Translations under genes and position numbers: made by a program
Shown: in pieces, positions 36,642 through 45,814 of the stretch
Layout: each line of letters opens with the position of its first letter
Numbering within the stretch: position 1 is the first letter of the stretch
DNA from: Microcoleus sp. EPA2
Lineage (GTDB): Bacteria > Cyanobacteriota > Cyanobacteriia > Cyanobacteriales > Microcoleaceae
Direction of reading: 5' to 3'
Length of the DNA stretch: 64,000 nucleotides
Assembly: GCA_020882975.1 (NCBI GenBank)
Contig: JAHRFD010000025.1
Coordinates: forward strand, 32,764 to 96,763
Notes under the pieces: model-generated
The model's input: the letters and a program-made list of their open reading frames with translations, nothing else
Told to the model about the DNA's origin: nothing
Database searches by the model: none

Positions 36642-36837
36642 GAAGTCCTAGTTTCAAATTTCAAGCTGATGTCTTTAGCCTATTGTGTCCTAGGCCATCC
36701 ATTTTTACCAATTATTATTGTTAATAACAGCCTAGATTTACACAAACTTTACATTTTAACCACTAACCAGACCGGCCAAGAACTGCTTCTGGCAAGCCCA
36801 CACCCTACCCGTCAAGGGGGTTGGTGTGTGCCGGAGG

Positions 36838-37506
36838 TCAGGAATTGTAAACGTTTTCTGACTGGGAGGTTTCGCGGCCGACTGGTTTAACCTTGGCTTT
36901 AGCTTTAGCTGCGTTGCGTTTCAGGGCTTGGAGACGGGCTTCGTATTTAGCGCGCTGCTGCTTTTTGGAAGTTTGCTCGATGAGGGTTTTTAAGGCACTA
37001 CCCAGACTTTTGTATGCGTTGGGTAGAGTATAGCCGAAGCGAGTCGCCAGGGCCAGGGCTTTTTCGTCCGCGTCTATGGCTTCTTTTAAGCTTTTCTCTC
37101 CGTTGTTTTTCTGGTACAGCCTCCAGCCAGAGACTCCACACAGGGAAAGGGCTAGTACCAACAGCAAGCCATCTTGTACCCAAAGTTCGCCGACTGCGCC
37201 ACCTAAACCAATAGCGAGGGCCGCCATTTCCCAGCCATCTCTGGGGATGGTGTCGTTTTGGATTCTGGCGACTTCGTGCCAAAATAGGAGGTTGCGCTGA
37301 TCCATTGCTAGCTGTTCCCAGCGGATCAGGTCTATTTGTATTTCTACCTGATCTTTGCCTATTTCTTCGCTACGGATCAAGGCGGGATTAATTTCTATGG
37401 TTTTTTCTACTGTTACCCAACTTTGTAGTTCTGGGGGGAGTATATTTTTCAAGCGCCGGATCTCACTCATCTCGGCTCTTGCTGTGGAGGTTGCATAGGA
37501 TGTCAT
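36838..37506 (-). CDS. DUF3318 protein, cyanobacterial
   Basis: A 222-residue protein of a cyanobacteria-restricted family (DUF3318; recognised by MSEIRRLKNILPPELQSWVTVE...RNLLFWHEVARIQNDTIPRDGWEMAALAIGLGGAVGELWVQDGLLLVLAL). A hydrophobic stretch of two helices near 95-130 suggests membrane association, and the C-terminus is strongly basic (KRNAAKAKAKVKPVGR). WHEVARIQ could be a degenerate zinc-peptidase-like HE motif, but a complete HExxH is absent. Function unknown; the position within the polysaccharide block may be incidental. Confidence 0.8.
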   Translation of the reverse strand: MTSYATSTARAEMSEIRRLKNILPPELQSWVTVEKTIEINPALIRSEEIGKDQVEIQIDLIRWEQLAMDQRNLLFWHEVARIQNDTIPRDGWEMAALAIGLGGAVGELWVQDGLLLVLALSLCGVSGWRLYQKNNGEKSLKEAIDADEKALALATRFGYTLPNAYKSLGSALKTLIEQTSKKQQRAKYEARLQALKRNAAKAKAKVKPVGRETSQSENVYNS

Positions 37507-37706
37507 AGCTCCGGCCTTAAATTTTTCAAAGGGTTAATATGCTTCTATATTTTGGAGTATAGCAAACCTTTTCGACCTTATCTTCTAGCTTTCTGGCAAA
37601 TGTTCGTCAGTCTAGTTGGACTGTCTGATGCTGAAAGCAGAATTACCGTAGAGGGTCGATCGACCCTCTCTACCAAATTTACTCGCTCCCAGGCGATCGA
37701 CACTAA

Positions 37707-39377
37707 CTACTCAACTGTTTTCTGCTTATTTTGCCTCTTATTGTTCATAAACGGTTCAATTTCTTGTCGCAATTTCAGCCAAGCCGACAAAACCTCCGGT
37801 GCTGAAGTTATCCCTTTCTGCACCAAAACCACCCCATCTAATACCTTAGCAATACCATAGCTTCCGTTCCGCAGAGCCTCGTCTGTAAAACGCACTCCCG
37901 CCCTAACTCTACCTCGATCGAGCGGCACCTTTAAATTATTCTGCTGCAACTGCCACAAATCTAATAGAGCATAATCCACATCCACCGCGTTTCCGGCTTC
38001 ATCCCGCAACTTCATCACCTCTAAACGAATGATGTTCCGACGCCCAGATAGGTGAGAAACTATGTAACCACTCGTGGAAACGCTAGCATCTGGAGGAATT
38101 AACTCCATCACAGTTTTCAAATCAGCACCATGGGCTAATTGCTCAGTCAATGATTGATAAACCACAGGATTGAAACCATAGGGAGAAAGGAAATACAAAG
38201 CTCGATTAGGATTAGAAGTCAAAGTAAACAATAGGGACAATCCGATACATCCCATCCAAAAGCGGTGTAACCTTGGTTTAAATTTTTCGGGATGCTCCGA
38301 CCACCACAATATTGCAGCATAAATCAAAATAGGAACTAAACTCAAAGTATAACGAGTATTCATAGAAGTCGCTGCTTTATTTTCTACTTGCAACAGCAGC
38401 ACTAGCAAAGGAAAGCTAGACATCACCCAAGCTGGCCAGGAAAAAATAGGTATAAAAGCCAGTGGCAGCCACAAACCTAACAAAAATCTAATCCGCCTTT
38501 CTAAACTTTCTAAATCCGCAAAAAATACTTGAATTATAATTTGAGGTTGGCTGACTATTGCCCACAGTAACTGTAGCGTCGAAGGATTTTCTATGTTGAC
38601 AAACTTCTTAAAATACAGAGCTAAATAAAGTCGGGAGTTGTCATTGGAAAACAGAGGCATCACCACATTAGTGATCGACGAAACATAGCTAAAACTGAGG
38701 ACACACAAAGCTATACCCGTCCGTGGATAGCGACGGCTGAAAAATAAATAGGCTCCAATCCCAAACAGAGTAATGCCGGTGTCTTCACGAGTTCCTAATG
38801 CTAAGGCTGCAAAAATCCAAAACACCAACCACCTTTGCTTTTCTAACGCTAATAATAAACTAAATAAAAACAAAGGAATTTGGCAGTGTTCGTAAAAATT
38901 TCCCAGCGTTGGGCCAATTACCGCATTGGCTCCATAATAGCTAGCTACAACCATTATTGACAGAGGAATAGACAAATAATGTCTCGCCAAAAAATACAAA
39001 ACTATGCCAGCAGTGGCAATTAAAGCTACTTGCAAAACTATCAGAGTAACGGAAGAGGGAAACAAGGCATAAAGTGGCATCCACAGCAAAAAATCGATCA
39101 CAAAATGTTGCCCTAAATGGATGTAAGATGGATAGGATAGTTCCCGATCGATCAGAGATGCACTGGAGGCCGCGGAGGAAAGGGAACTTTGAAATAGTTT
39201 GCCATGTACGCTATTCCAAAATACTTGATTAAATAAACCGTGATCGTAGGTAGCCAAAAAGCTATCATAGCGAATGATACTAAAAGTTAATACCGAGATA
39301 AAAAAAATTACTGCAATGATTATTGCTTGACGCAATCCCGTTTGACTTTGCCAGTAGTAGAGAGGTTTAAATTTCAT
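37707..39377 (-). CDS. DUF2079 multi-pass membrane protein
   Basis: A 556-residue integral membrane protein with about ten hydrophobic helices and the DUF2079 hallmark YDSFLATYDHGLFNQVFWNSVHGKLFQSS followed by HLGQHFVIDFLLW and ALALGTREDTGI. DUF2079 proteins resemble GT-C-type membrane glycosyltransferases, so a role in transferring sugars from a lipid carrier is plausible; this is inference. The C-terminal ~170 residues are soluble. It precedes a deacetylase and a GT2 gene upstream, all on the minus strand, with 18 bases to the next gene, so they form an operon. Confidence 0.88.
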   Translation of the reverse strand: MKFKPLYYWQSQTGLRQAIIIAVIFFISVLTFSIIRYDSFLATYDHGLFNQVFWNSVHGKLFQSSLSSAASSASLIDRELSYPSYIHLGQHFVIDFLLWMPLYALFPSSVTLIVLQVALIATAGIVLYFLARHYLSIPLSIMVVASYYGANAVIGPTLGNFYEHCQIPLFLFSLLLALEKQRWLVFWIFAALALGTREDTGITLFGIGAYLFFSRRYPRTGIALCVLSFSYVSSITNVVMPLFSNDNSRLYLALYFKKFVNIENPSTLQLLWAIVSQPQIIIQVFFADLESLERRIRFLLGLWLPLAFIPIFSWPAWVMSSFPLLVLLLQVENKAATSMNTRYTLSLVPILIYAAILWWSEHPEKFKPRLHRFWMGCIGLSLLFTLTSNPNRALYFLSPYGFNPVVYQSLTEQLAHGADLKTVMELIPPDASVSTSGYIVSHLSGRRNIIRLEVMKLRDEAGNAVDVDYALLDLWQLQQNNLKVPLDRGRVRAGVRFTDEALRNGSYGIAKVLDGVVLVQKGITSAPEVLSAWLKLRQEIEPFMNNKRQNKQKTVE

Positions 39378-39395
39378 ATTCTTTTGCTAAATTTA

Positions 39396-40181
39396 CTAAT
39401 ATTTATTAAGTTTATTGAAGTGGTTTTGGAATTGAGAAATAGAAATAAATTTACCTTGACTTTTCAGCCAAATCAGATATTTTTCTAATTTTTTAATCAT
39501 TTTACTACCGGAATCTTTTTTGACATAACTAGGGAGTTTAAACTGGGAAATATCAGTGAATTCCCAGGGATGAAAGTAGATGTTTAGATAGGAGTCTGTT
39601 TCTAACGTGAGCTTGGCTGCTAATTTTATCACTGAAAGCGGCAAGTTCTTAAAACTCAACCAAAATAGGGGAAATCGGATCGCGGGAGTAACTGAAATGG
39701 GCAAGTTGAGTAATTTATTCCTATAATATGCAGTTCTAGGTTTTAAGAGATTGTTGTATCTACCGGGGAGGTAGGTGGGATTCATGGATGAGTTGTATTC
39801 ATAGCCTGCTTGTTCTATTTCGGCGTCGTCAACAGGCTGGAGTCTTGCCATCCTGAAGCCGATGACTTTAGTATTAGTTATGGATTCTAAGGTTTGCTTA
39901 GATTTTTGTAAATCATCTACGGAAAATTGGGAGTGGTAAAACCCGTGGGAAGCAATTTCATGTTGTTGTGAAAGTTGCTTGATTATTTCTTGGTTGTGGA
40001 GTGCGAAGTTAGCAGTTACAAAAAATGTGGCTGCGATATCTAATTTTTCCAAAAGTGAAATAACATTGCATAACCCGGTTTTAGAAACTGCAAATTTGAT
40101 ATCTTCAGTGAGGGGTTGACCGTATTCTTCAGGAATGTCAAATTCTTCTATGTCAAAGCTCAATAAAATATATTTAGTCAT
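39396..40181 (-). CDS. Polysaccharide deacetylase (NodB) family protein, DUF3473-like
   Basis: A 261-residue NodB-fold protein: LLSFDIEEFD near the N-terminus supplies the metal-binding Asp, LDIAATFFVTANFA, ASHGFYHSQFS provides the HxxxH metal ligands, GFRMARLQP and the C-terminal YLNIYFHPWEF with the active-site histidine. It probably removes acetyl groups from polysaccharide. The ATG at 40181 overlaps the end of the upstream GT2 gene by eight bases, indicating coupling; the in-frame TTG upstream is less likely. Confidence 0.9.
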   Translation of the reverse strand: MTKYILLSFDIEEFDIPEEYGQPLTEDIKFAVSKTGLCNVISLLEKLDIAATFFVTANFALHNQEIIKQLSQQHEIASHGFYHSQFSVDDLQKSKQTLESITNTKVIGFRMARLQPVDDAEIEQAGYEYNSSMNPTYLPGRYNNLLKPRTAYYRNKLLNLPISVTPAIRFPLFWLSFKNLPLSVIKLAAKLTLETDSYLNIYFHPWEFTDISQFKLPSYVKKDSGSKMIKKLEKYLIWLKSQGKFISISQFQNHFNKLNKY

Positions 40182-40902
40182 AATTGCCAACCCGATTATT
40201 ATAGCGAATTTTTAACAAACAAAAGAACATCTTGAGAGAATCTTTAACTATATTTACTTTGGAAGTTTTGGATAAATGTTGTTCGGCAATTCTTGCGGGA
40301 ATTTCACCGATTGTATATCCTTTTTTGTGTGCTAAAAACAGTAGTTCTGCATCAAAAGAAAATCCAGCTATTGTCTGTTGATTGAAGAGTTTTTGGGCGG
40401 CATCTTTTTTAAATCCTTTGAGTCCAGCCTGCATATCTCTATAGGGCAGATTGAGGATTTTTCGGGAAATAAAGTTAAATATTTGACCAGATATCTTTCT
40501 CAGTAAGGTGAGATTGCGGAAGTTATCTTTGTCGAGGTTTCTGCAACCAATTACCACATCAAATTTTTCTAATTTTTCTATTAAGGGTTCTAGATGCTCC
40601 AGGGAGTAGGCTAAGTCCCCATCCATAAAGCAAATGCAGTCAGATTTTAGAGATTCGCTACCTTTTTTTACTGCATAGCCTTTTCCTTGACGAGGGTTGT
40701 AAGAAATTATTTGGATATGATTTGTGGGGAATATTTTTAGTTTATTTTCGAGGATTGTGAGTGTATCATCTGTTGACCCGTCATTGACAATGATAAAATT
40801 ATAAGGGTGATTTGTTTGAGAAAAATCGAAAATTCTGTCAAAGGTTTGTGCTATGCAATTTTCTTCGTTATAAACAGGCAGAATTACCGTAATTTTCATC
40901 AT
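40174..40902 (-). CDS. Glycosyltransferase family 2 (dolichyl-phosphate mannosyltransferase-like)
   Basis: A 242-residue GT-A enzyme: MKITVILPVYNEENCI, IIVNDGSTDDT (nucleotide site), the metal-binding CFMDGDLAY, and MQAGLKGFKKDAAQKLF. The resemblance is to polyprenyl-phosphate mannose/glucose synthases; there is no C-terminal membrane domain. It heads a minus-strand operon GT2-deacetylase-DUF2079. A polyprenyl-phosphate sugar made by it could be the donor for the GT-C-like DUF2079 protein (inference). Two ATG codons begin the frame. Confidence 0.92.
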   Translation of the reverse strand: MMKITVILPVYNEENCIAQTFDRIFDFSQTNHPYNFIIVNDGSTDDTLTILENKLKIFPTNHIQIISYNPRQGKGYAVKKGSESLKSDCICFMDGDLAYSLEHLEPLIEKLEKFDVVIGCRNLDKDNFRNLTLLRKISGQIFNFISRKILNLPYRDMQAGLKGFKKDAAQKLFNQQTIAGFSFDAELLFLAHKKGYTIGEIPARIAEQHLSKTSKVNIVKDSLKMFFCLLKIRYNNRVGNYD

Positions 40903-41376
40903 TATTATGGACTCAATCTTTCGCAGAAGTATCGTATCACCTTAGTAAAAAAATCACAAGTAAAAAATATATAGCCTTTGGAGTGAAAGAAGAGGTCCGA
41001 TCGAGAATTGGTAATGGGTAATAGGTAATTGGTAATAGGTAATTAGGCATTGGGGCAGCCCCTACAAGAGAATGAAACAGCCCTGGGGCTAGGGGGGGTT
41101 CCCCCATTACTCATTACCTAGTACCCACCTAACTGAGAAAGGCTATGTATGCTGACGATCGCCCAATAGCTGCAAATATATCTCACGTCATGACTTTTTG
41201 ACAATACAACTCCCGCATTCAGTCAATTTTCGGCTATGGTTGTGGCCTAGGTGCGATCTGCTTAAACTTTACTATAGTATTGGAATTGACCTAGCTCATC
41301 TTTGGAAAAAACCGCAGCAATCCTATACAATCTAAATGCAGACCCAGCTCTACCAAACCACCTAAACCATTACCTC
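40903..41376. other. Intergenic region with GGTAAT tandem repeats and a TTTCATTCTC element end
   Basis: Divergent promoters of the GT2 operon and of the deacetylase at 41377 should lie here. GGTAAT/TAGGTAAT tandem repeats are at 41013-41047 and GAGAATGAAACAGCCCTGGG at 41068-41088. No gene is seen. Confidence 0.65.
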
Positions 41377-42318
41377 ATGAGGTCGTCATTGTCAATGGTC
41401 AATTTTTTAGTTGATAAATTGCCTGAGTATGTTCAACAGATTACCATCCGTAAAAAACCCATGATTCACTTTTTTCTAGCATTTTTACTCAGCTTAATTA
41501 GTTATCAAGTAATCTTAGAATTAATTACAGTAGAAATTCCTATTTTCGGCTTTCACGATATTGTTGATTTCCAAAATCCTCAAGAAATACCTCCCCAGCG
41601 CCGGGACTTTCCCGGCGACTACAGCCAGCAAAAATTAGAACCTTTTTTAGAGTCTTTAGTAGTCAATAACTATTGGTTTTTGTCAACCCAAGAACTGTAT
41701 GATTATTTTTTAGCAATTCCCCAAAAAATAGTACCTGTTGAATATCGCGATCGCAAAAAAGTCATCATTTCATTTGACGATGGAAACAAAAGCATTTATA
41801 CACACTTACTACCTATCTTAGAAAAACTAGAAAATAAATACGCTAAAAAAATTAAAGTAGTAGTATTTATTAACTCCGGTTTTTTAGGAACTCATAATTC
41901 ACTAATCAAAAAAGTCAATTGTCAAGACTTGAGAGATGGATTTAAAAAAGGATTTTATGATATTCAATCTCACGGACTCAATCACGAAAATTTAACCAAA
42001 ATTTCCCTTCAAGCTTTAAACAGAGAACTGTCACAAGACCAAATCCGATTGAGAAAATGCACCCAAGACTTAGACCCAAATCAAACAGTCGCATCTCACA
42101 TCGCCTACCCCTTTGGTGCTATCAACAAAAAAATTGAGAAAAATGTTGCCAAATACTACACATCAGGATATTTATACGACAGTTTAAAATTAAAACTCCG
42201 CTTTTTCCCCCACAACCCCTATCGAATTTCCCGCTTGACTATCAACAACAAACACTCGACAAAAAAACTTATGAAAATGGCTTCAGGAAATTGGCTACAC
42301 CGAACAATTGGCAAGTGA
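41377..42318 (+). CDS. Membrane-anchored polysaccharide deacetylase (NodB family)
   Basis: About 313 residues. A membrane anchor (MIHFFLAFLLSLISYQVILEL) precedes the NodB domain: VIISFDDGNKS supplies the Asp-Asp pair, IQSHGLNHENL the HxxxH metal ligands, and ASHIAYPFGAIN the loop with the catalytic region. The enzyme domain therefore probably faces the periplasm. The open frame extends to a TTG at 41302; several ATGs (41377, 41395, 41461) are possible starts and none has a clear ribosome-binding site, so the N-terminus is uncertain. It precedes an acyltransferase gene on the same strand by 45 bases. Confidence 0.85.
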   Translation: MRSSLSMVNFLVDKLPEYVQQITIRKKPMIHFFLAFLLSLISYQVILELITVEIPIFGFHDIVDFQNPQEIPPQRRDFPGDYSQQKLEPFLESLVVNNYWFLSTQELYDYFLAIPQKIVPVEYRDRKKVIISFDDGNKSIYTHLLPILEKLENKYAKKIKVVVFINSGFLGTHNSLIKKVNCQDLRDGFKKGFYDIQSHGLNHENLTKISLQALNRELSQDQIRLRKCTQDLDPNQTVASHIAYPFGAINKKIEKNVAKYYTSGYLYDSLKLKLRFFPHNPYRISRLTINNKHSTKKLMKMASGNWLHRTIGK

Positions 42319-42363
42319 ATTTGCTGAACTATATAGTTATTAAAAATACCAGAGGATAGTGCA

Positions 42364-43842
42364 TTGGAATACACAAAATCAGAGCCAAAAGACATAGTAA
42401 AAAACGAAAAAGTATTTCCTATAGCTGCGGTTGCGAAACGCGCGGATGCCCTAGATGCACTGCGAGGCATCGCAGTTTTAGCAATGGTTTTATCAGGGAC
42501 AATCGCCCGCAAAACATTACCGGCATGGATGTATCACGCCCAAGAACCGCCACCCATCCATACCTTCAATCCTCAACTAGCTGGACTAACTTGGGTAGAT
42601 TTAGTTTTCCCCTTTTTTCTGTTTGCAATGGGGGCCGCTATACCACTTGCTTTATCTCACCGCCTTGCCAAAGGAGGGAGTATAAATAAAGTGATTAGTT
42701 CTCTTTTACAAAGAGGATTTTTACTAGGTTCATTTGCGATATTCCTGCAACATATTCGACCCACTGTCATCGACCCCAACGAACCCGGTCCACAAAAATG
42801 GTGGTTAGGTATGTGTGGATTTTTAATCCTATTTTTCATGTTTCTTCGCTGGCCAACTAAGAAGTTTTCCTGGTTGCAAAAAGTGATAACCATTGCTGCT
42901 TGGATGGCTGGATTTTTATTTGTATCTCGCATCGAATATCCCAACGGAATTGGGTTTGATTTCAACCGTAGCGATATTATCTTAGTTGTGCTGGCAAATA
43001 TGGCAGTTTTTGGATCTGTAATTTGGCTGTTTACTCGTTCAAATACCTGGTTGCGAGTGGGATTATTAGGATTGCTGTTTGCCCTACGAATATCTGCCCA
43101 AACTAATGGTTGGATTAAGTCAATTTTGCTGTATTCTCCTGCACCTTGGATTTTTCAATTTGATTATTTGAAGTATTTGTTTGTTGTAATTCCCGGTACT
43201 ATTGTCGGGGATTTGCTGTGTCGCTGGATAGAATATCATTCGCCAGAAGATGCTAGCTATTCTCACTGGAAAAATGGGCGATATTTCTGCATCATGGTTT
43301 TGATGTTTACGATTAATTTAGTGTTGCTTGTGGGATTACAAGCTAGATTGGTGTGGCAGACTACTTTATTAGTTTTTGTGCTGTGTTTGTGTGGTTTAGT
43401 TTTTTTCCAAAAACCAGGAAATGTTACGGAAAATTTATTAAATCGTCTTTACGAATGGGGTTTTTATTGGCTAGTTTTGGGTTTACTATTTGAGCCTTAT
43501 CAAGGTGGTATCAAGAAAGATTCAGCGACAATGAGTTACTTTTTTGTAACGACTGGAATGGCAATTTTTATGTTGATTAGCTTGACAATAATTATCGATG
43601 TGTTTCACCATAAACGCTGGTTGCAGCTATTTATTGACAATGGGGTGAATCCGATGATTGGTTATGTGGGATTTGCGAATATTGTGTGGCCAATTCTGGT
43701 GTTAAATAACTGGGAACCTGTGATTGTTAAGATGACGGCAACCGCTCCATTTATGGGTTTTTTGAGGGGATTTGGGTATACGGCAATTGTGGCGGTAATA
43801 GTGATGGTGTTTACGAGGTTTAAATTGTTTTTGAGAACGTGA
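42364..43842 (+). CDS. HGSNAT-like membrane acyltransferase (DUF5009/heparan-glucosaminide N-acetyltransferase-like)
   Basis: A 492-residue polytopic protein with about ten to twelve helices. The N-terminal signature KRADALDALRGIAVLAMVLSGT and the following LTWVDLVFPFFLFAMGAAIPLALSHRL match the family of heparan-alpha-glucosaminide N-acetyltransferase-like proteins that move acetyl groups across the membrane onto glycans. The start is TTG at 42364: AGAGGA lies seven bases before it, and no ATG is available near. Together with the preceding deacetylase it may set the acetylation state of an exopolysaccharide (inference). Confidence 0.88.
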   Translation: MEYTKSEPKDIVKNEKVFPIAAVAKRADALDALRGIAVLAMVLSGTIARKTLPAWMYHAQEPPPIHTFNPQLAGLTWVDLVFPFFLFAMGAAIPLALSHRLAKGGSINKVISSLLQRGFLLGSFAIFLQHIRPTVIDPNEPGPQKWWLGMCGFLILFFMFLRWPTKKFSWLQKVITIAAWMAGFLFVSRIEYPNGIGFDFNRSDIILVVLANMAVFGSVIWLFTRSNTWLRVGLLGLLFALRISAQTNGWIKSILLYSPAPWIFQFDYLKYLFVVIPGTIVGDLLCRWIEYHSPEDASYSHWKNGRYFCIMVLMFTINLVLLVGLQARLVWQTTLLVFVLCLCGLVFFQKPGNVTENLLNRLYEWGFYWLVLGLLFEPYQGGIKKDSATMSYFFVTTGMAIFMLISLTIIIDVFHHKRWLQLFIDNGVNPMIGYVGFANIVWPILVLNNWEPVIVKMTATAPFMGFLRGFGYTAIVAVIVMVFTRFKLFLRT

Positions 43843-43973
43843 GTTAATTAAAGGGCAAGTTTATCTTCAGGTATTGTATGGGAATTATTTAACCTTACTA
43901 GGACACAGAGGAAGAGAATAAATCGGGCGCACGGGGTTCATAAACCTGGTTTTTGGTCCCCCATGCGTAAGTC

Positions 43974-45032
43974 CTAGGAAAGTGACTTTAAAATGCCACT
44001 TTCTAATTGATAAATTGCTGCCATGATTCCGGTTTCGGGATTTTTGAGTAGGGACTTTTTGAAATCGTTCAAGTAACTTACCAGGTGTTCGCGCAAAATC
44101 GGTCTTTCGACTTTGACTGTGCGATCGTAATCCCATAAATCCCACATGATAATCCCGACACCGACAATCGGATCGATTAAACCTACTCCCAATTGACTCG
44201 CCACCGTACCGCCTGTTTTGGTTGCCATTTTGGCGGCGGCTTTGGTAGCTACTTTTGCGGTTACTTTGCTGCCAATTTTTGTAGCCATTCCTAATATTAA
44301 TGGCTTGGTAATTAAGTAGCCACTGCCACCAATTAATGCTTTTAATGATAAATTTGAGATGTTTCCTTTGTCGCTAATTGTGGTAGCAATATCATTGAGA
44401 TGTTTGTCCCATTTTGTTTGAGGTATGTTATAATTATTTTGAACGACTTTCACATTTTTGCTAACTTCCGCTATGTACAAGTTGGCGGTATCTTGGGTGA
44501 TTAATTGAAACCGTATTTGAGCATTTTTTGGCAACAATACGCGGTGGGCAAATTCTCTTTGAAAGTCTTGGGTTAATTTTTCGGAAACAGCTTGAGAGGC
44601 TGCATTCATATCAAATCTGTTGATTACGGCTGATTTGAGGAAGTTGAAAGGTACGGTAAACTCCATCTTTTTTTGGTTGAAGTAATCGAAGTACCAATCT
44701 AGGAAGCTGTTGTCTAGGCGCGCGATGACTTCGGTTTCCCATTTATCTAATTCTTTGGTAGCGAATGTTTCGGCAGTTGTATGGGCGGTTTGGATGGCGT
44801 TTTTAATGTCTTGGTTGACTTTGCTAAAATCGTGGGGCGGGGAAACTATGACTGCTGTGGTTGCAGTATTTGTTAACGACTTGGAAATGATAAAATTACC
44901 TAACAGGGGAATAATTACTACCAGAATGACGATCGTCCAAATCATCGGCGTTACAGTTTTGATAAACTGAGCGATCGCCTTGAGGCGTTCTGTTTTCTGT
45001 GAATAGGTGATTTTTTCCTTATCCTGATTCAT
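43974..45032 (-). CDS. Unknown membrane-anchored protein
   Basis: A 352-residue protein I do not recognise. After a short basic N-terminus there is one membrane helix (PMIWTIVILVVIIPLLGNFII), then a soluble helical domain (to about 220), and a glycine/alanine/threonine-rich segment (KVTAKVATKAAAKMATKTGGTVASQLGVGLIDPIVGVGIIMWDLWDYDR) that may be a second membrane-inserting region. The topology, anchor plus amphipathic Ala/Thr repeat, suggests an envelope protein. It lies on the same strand as, and 217 bases beyond, the QueC-like operon; a link is not excluded. Confidence 0.55.
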   Translation of the reverse strand: MNQDKEKITYSQKTERLKAIAQFIKTVTPMIWTIVILVVIIPLLGNFIISKSLTNTATTAVIVSPPHDFSKVNQDIKNAIQTAHTTAETFATKELDKWETEVIARLDNSFLDWYFDYFNQKKMEFTVPFNFLKSAVINRFDMNAASQAVSEKLTQDFQREFAHRVLLPKNAQIRFQLITQDTANLYIAEVSKNVKVVQNNYNIPQTKWDKHLNDIATTISDKGNISNLSLKALIGGSGYLITKPLILGMATKIGSKVTAKVATKAAAKMATKTGGTVASQLGVGLIDPIVGVGIIMWDLWDYDRTVKVERPILREHLVSYLNDFKKSLLKNPETGIMAAIYQLESGILKSLS

Positions 45033-45249
45033 GGTGATTCTGCAAGTGAGGAGAACTACTGGCTTGTTTCAATTATAGGTGGCGCTTCCTGAATTGTGTT
45101 ACGGGGTGTGGGCTGGTATTCTGGAAGGGTTTGGGGAAAAGGGCGATCAACAATTTTATCTAGGTTTATTTCCAGACAAAAAAATCTAGCCCTCACATTA
45201 ATTCTTTAATATTTGCCATTCAACAACTGCTCAGGTTTAACTTTCAGCC

Positions 45250-45798
45250 TCACTTCCTCGATGCTTCCCACCAACTTAGCAAAGGGTGGCTTTTAGGTGG
45301 CATATATTTTCCTTTAACTCGAATTAGATTGAGTGCATCGCGTAGTGTTTGTGAATCAACACCTGCTTCCTCTGACCAATGCTTAACTATCTCTAGGGTT
45401 GATAGAATCTGAAGCTGTGGTGTCTCTTTCCGAAAAAACGATATCGCCTTTTTATCATCCGTCGCTATTGCCCATTTTCGGTGAACTGCGATCGCGCCAG
45501 TAGCTGATTCCCCGTCATCTAAAATAGCCGCGTAATTCACAAACAATTCTGCCTCTTCGTCCGACTCAAAATCCACTATTGTAAGTAAACCTTGCGAGAT
45601 CGCAGCCTCGAATTGAGTTGCACCATCATTTTCCTCGCCCTCAAGACGCTGGAGAGTTGTTAACTCCTGCTCTCGAACAACTTGGGTAACTGTAACTTGA
45701 ACAGGAATAGACTTCAAAATTGGCAGTAATTGACCCGAGGCATAAAAATTTAGCACGCAACAGGCATCAAGAACCAGGTGGGATGGAACAATATGCAT
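45250..45798 (-). CDS. PIN-like nuclease domain protein, last gene of the QueC-like operon
   Basis: A 182-residue protein with a PIN-like acidic set: Asp11 (LVLDACCVLNF), Glu43 (VVREQE), Asp94/Asp95-Glu97 (LDDGESATGAIAV) and Asp114/Asp115 (ATDDKKA). DGE-x-x-A and ATDD are the hallmark spacing of PIN-related nucleases that pair with XRE-ImmA/IrrE genes in bacteria. The frame opens at 45828 inside the upstream gene, but the ATG at 45798 has GGGAGAAG upstream and gives a natural N-terminus. It follows the ImmA/IrrE gene by 16 bases. It could be an RNase effector held in check by the operon (inference). Confidence 0.75.
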   Translation of the reverse strand: MHIVPSHLVLDACCVLNFYASGQLLPILKSIPVQVTVTQVVREQELTTLQRLEGEENDGATQFEAAISQGLLTIVDFESDEEAELFVNYAAILDDGESATGAIAVHRKWAIATDDKKAISFFRKETPQLQILSTLEIVKHWSEEAGVDSQTLRDALNLIRVKGKYMPPKSHPLLSWWEASRK

Positions 45799-45814
45799 AA
45801 ACTGACTTCTCCCA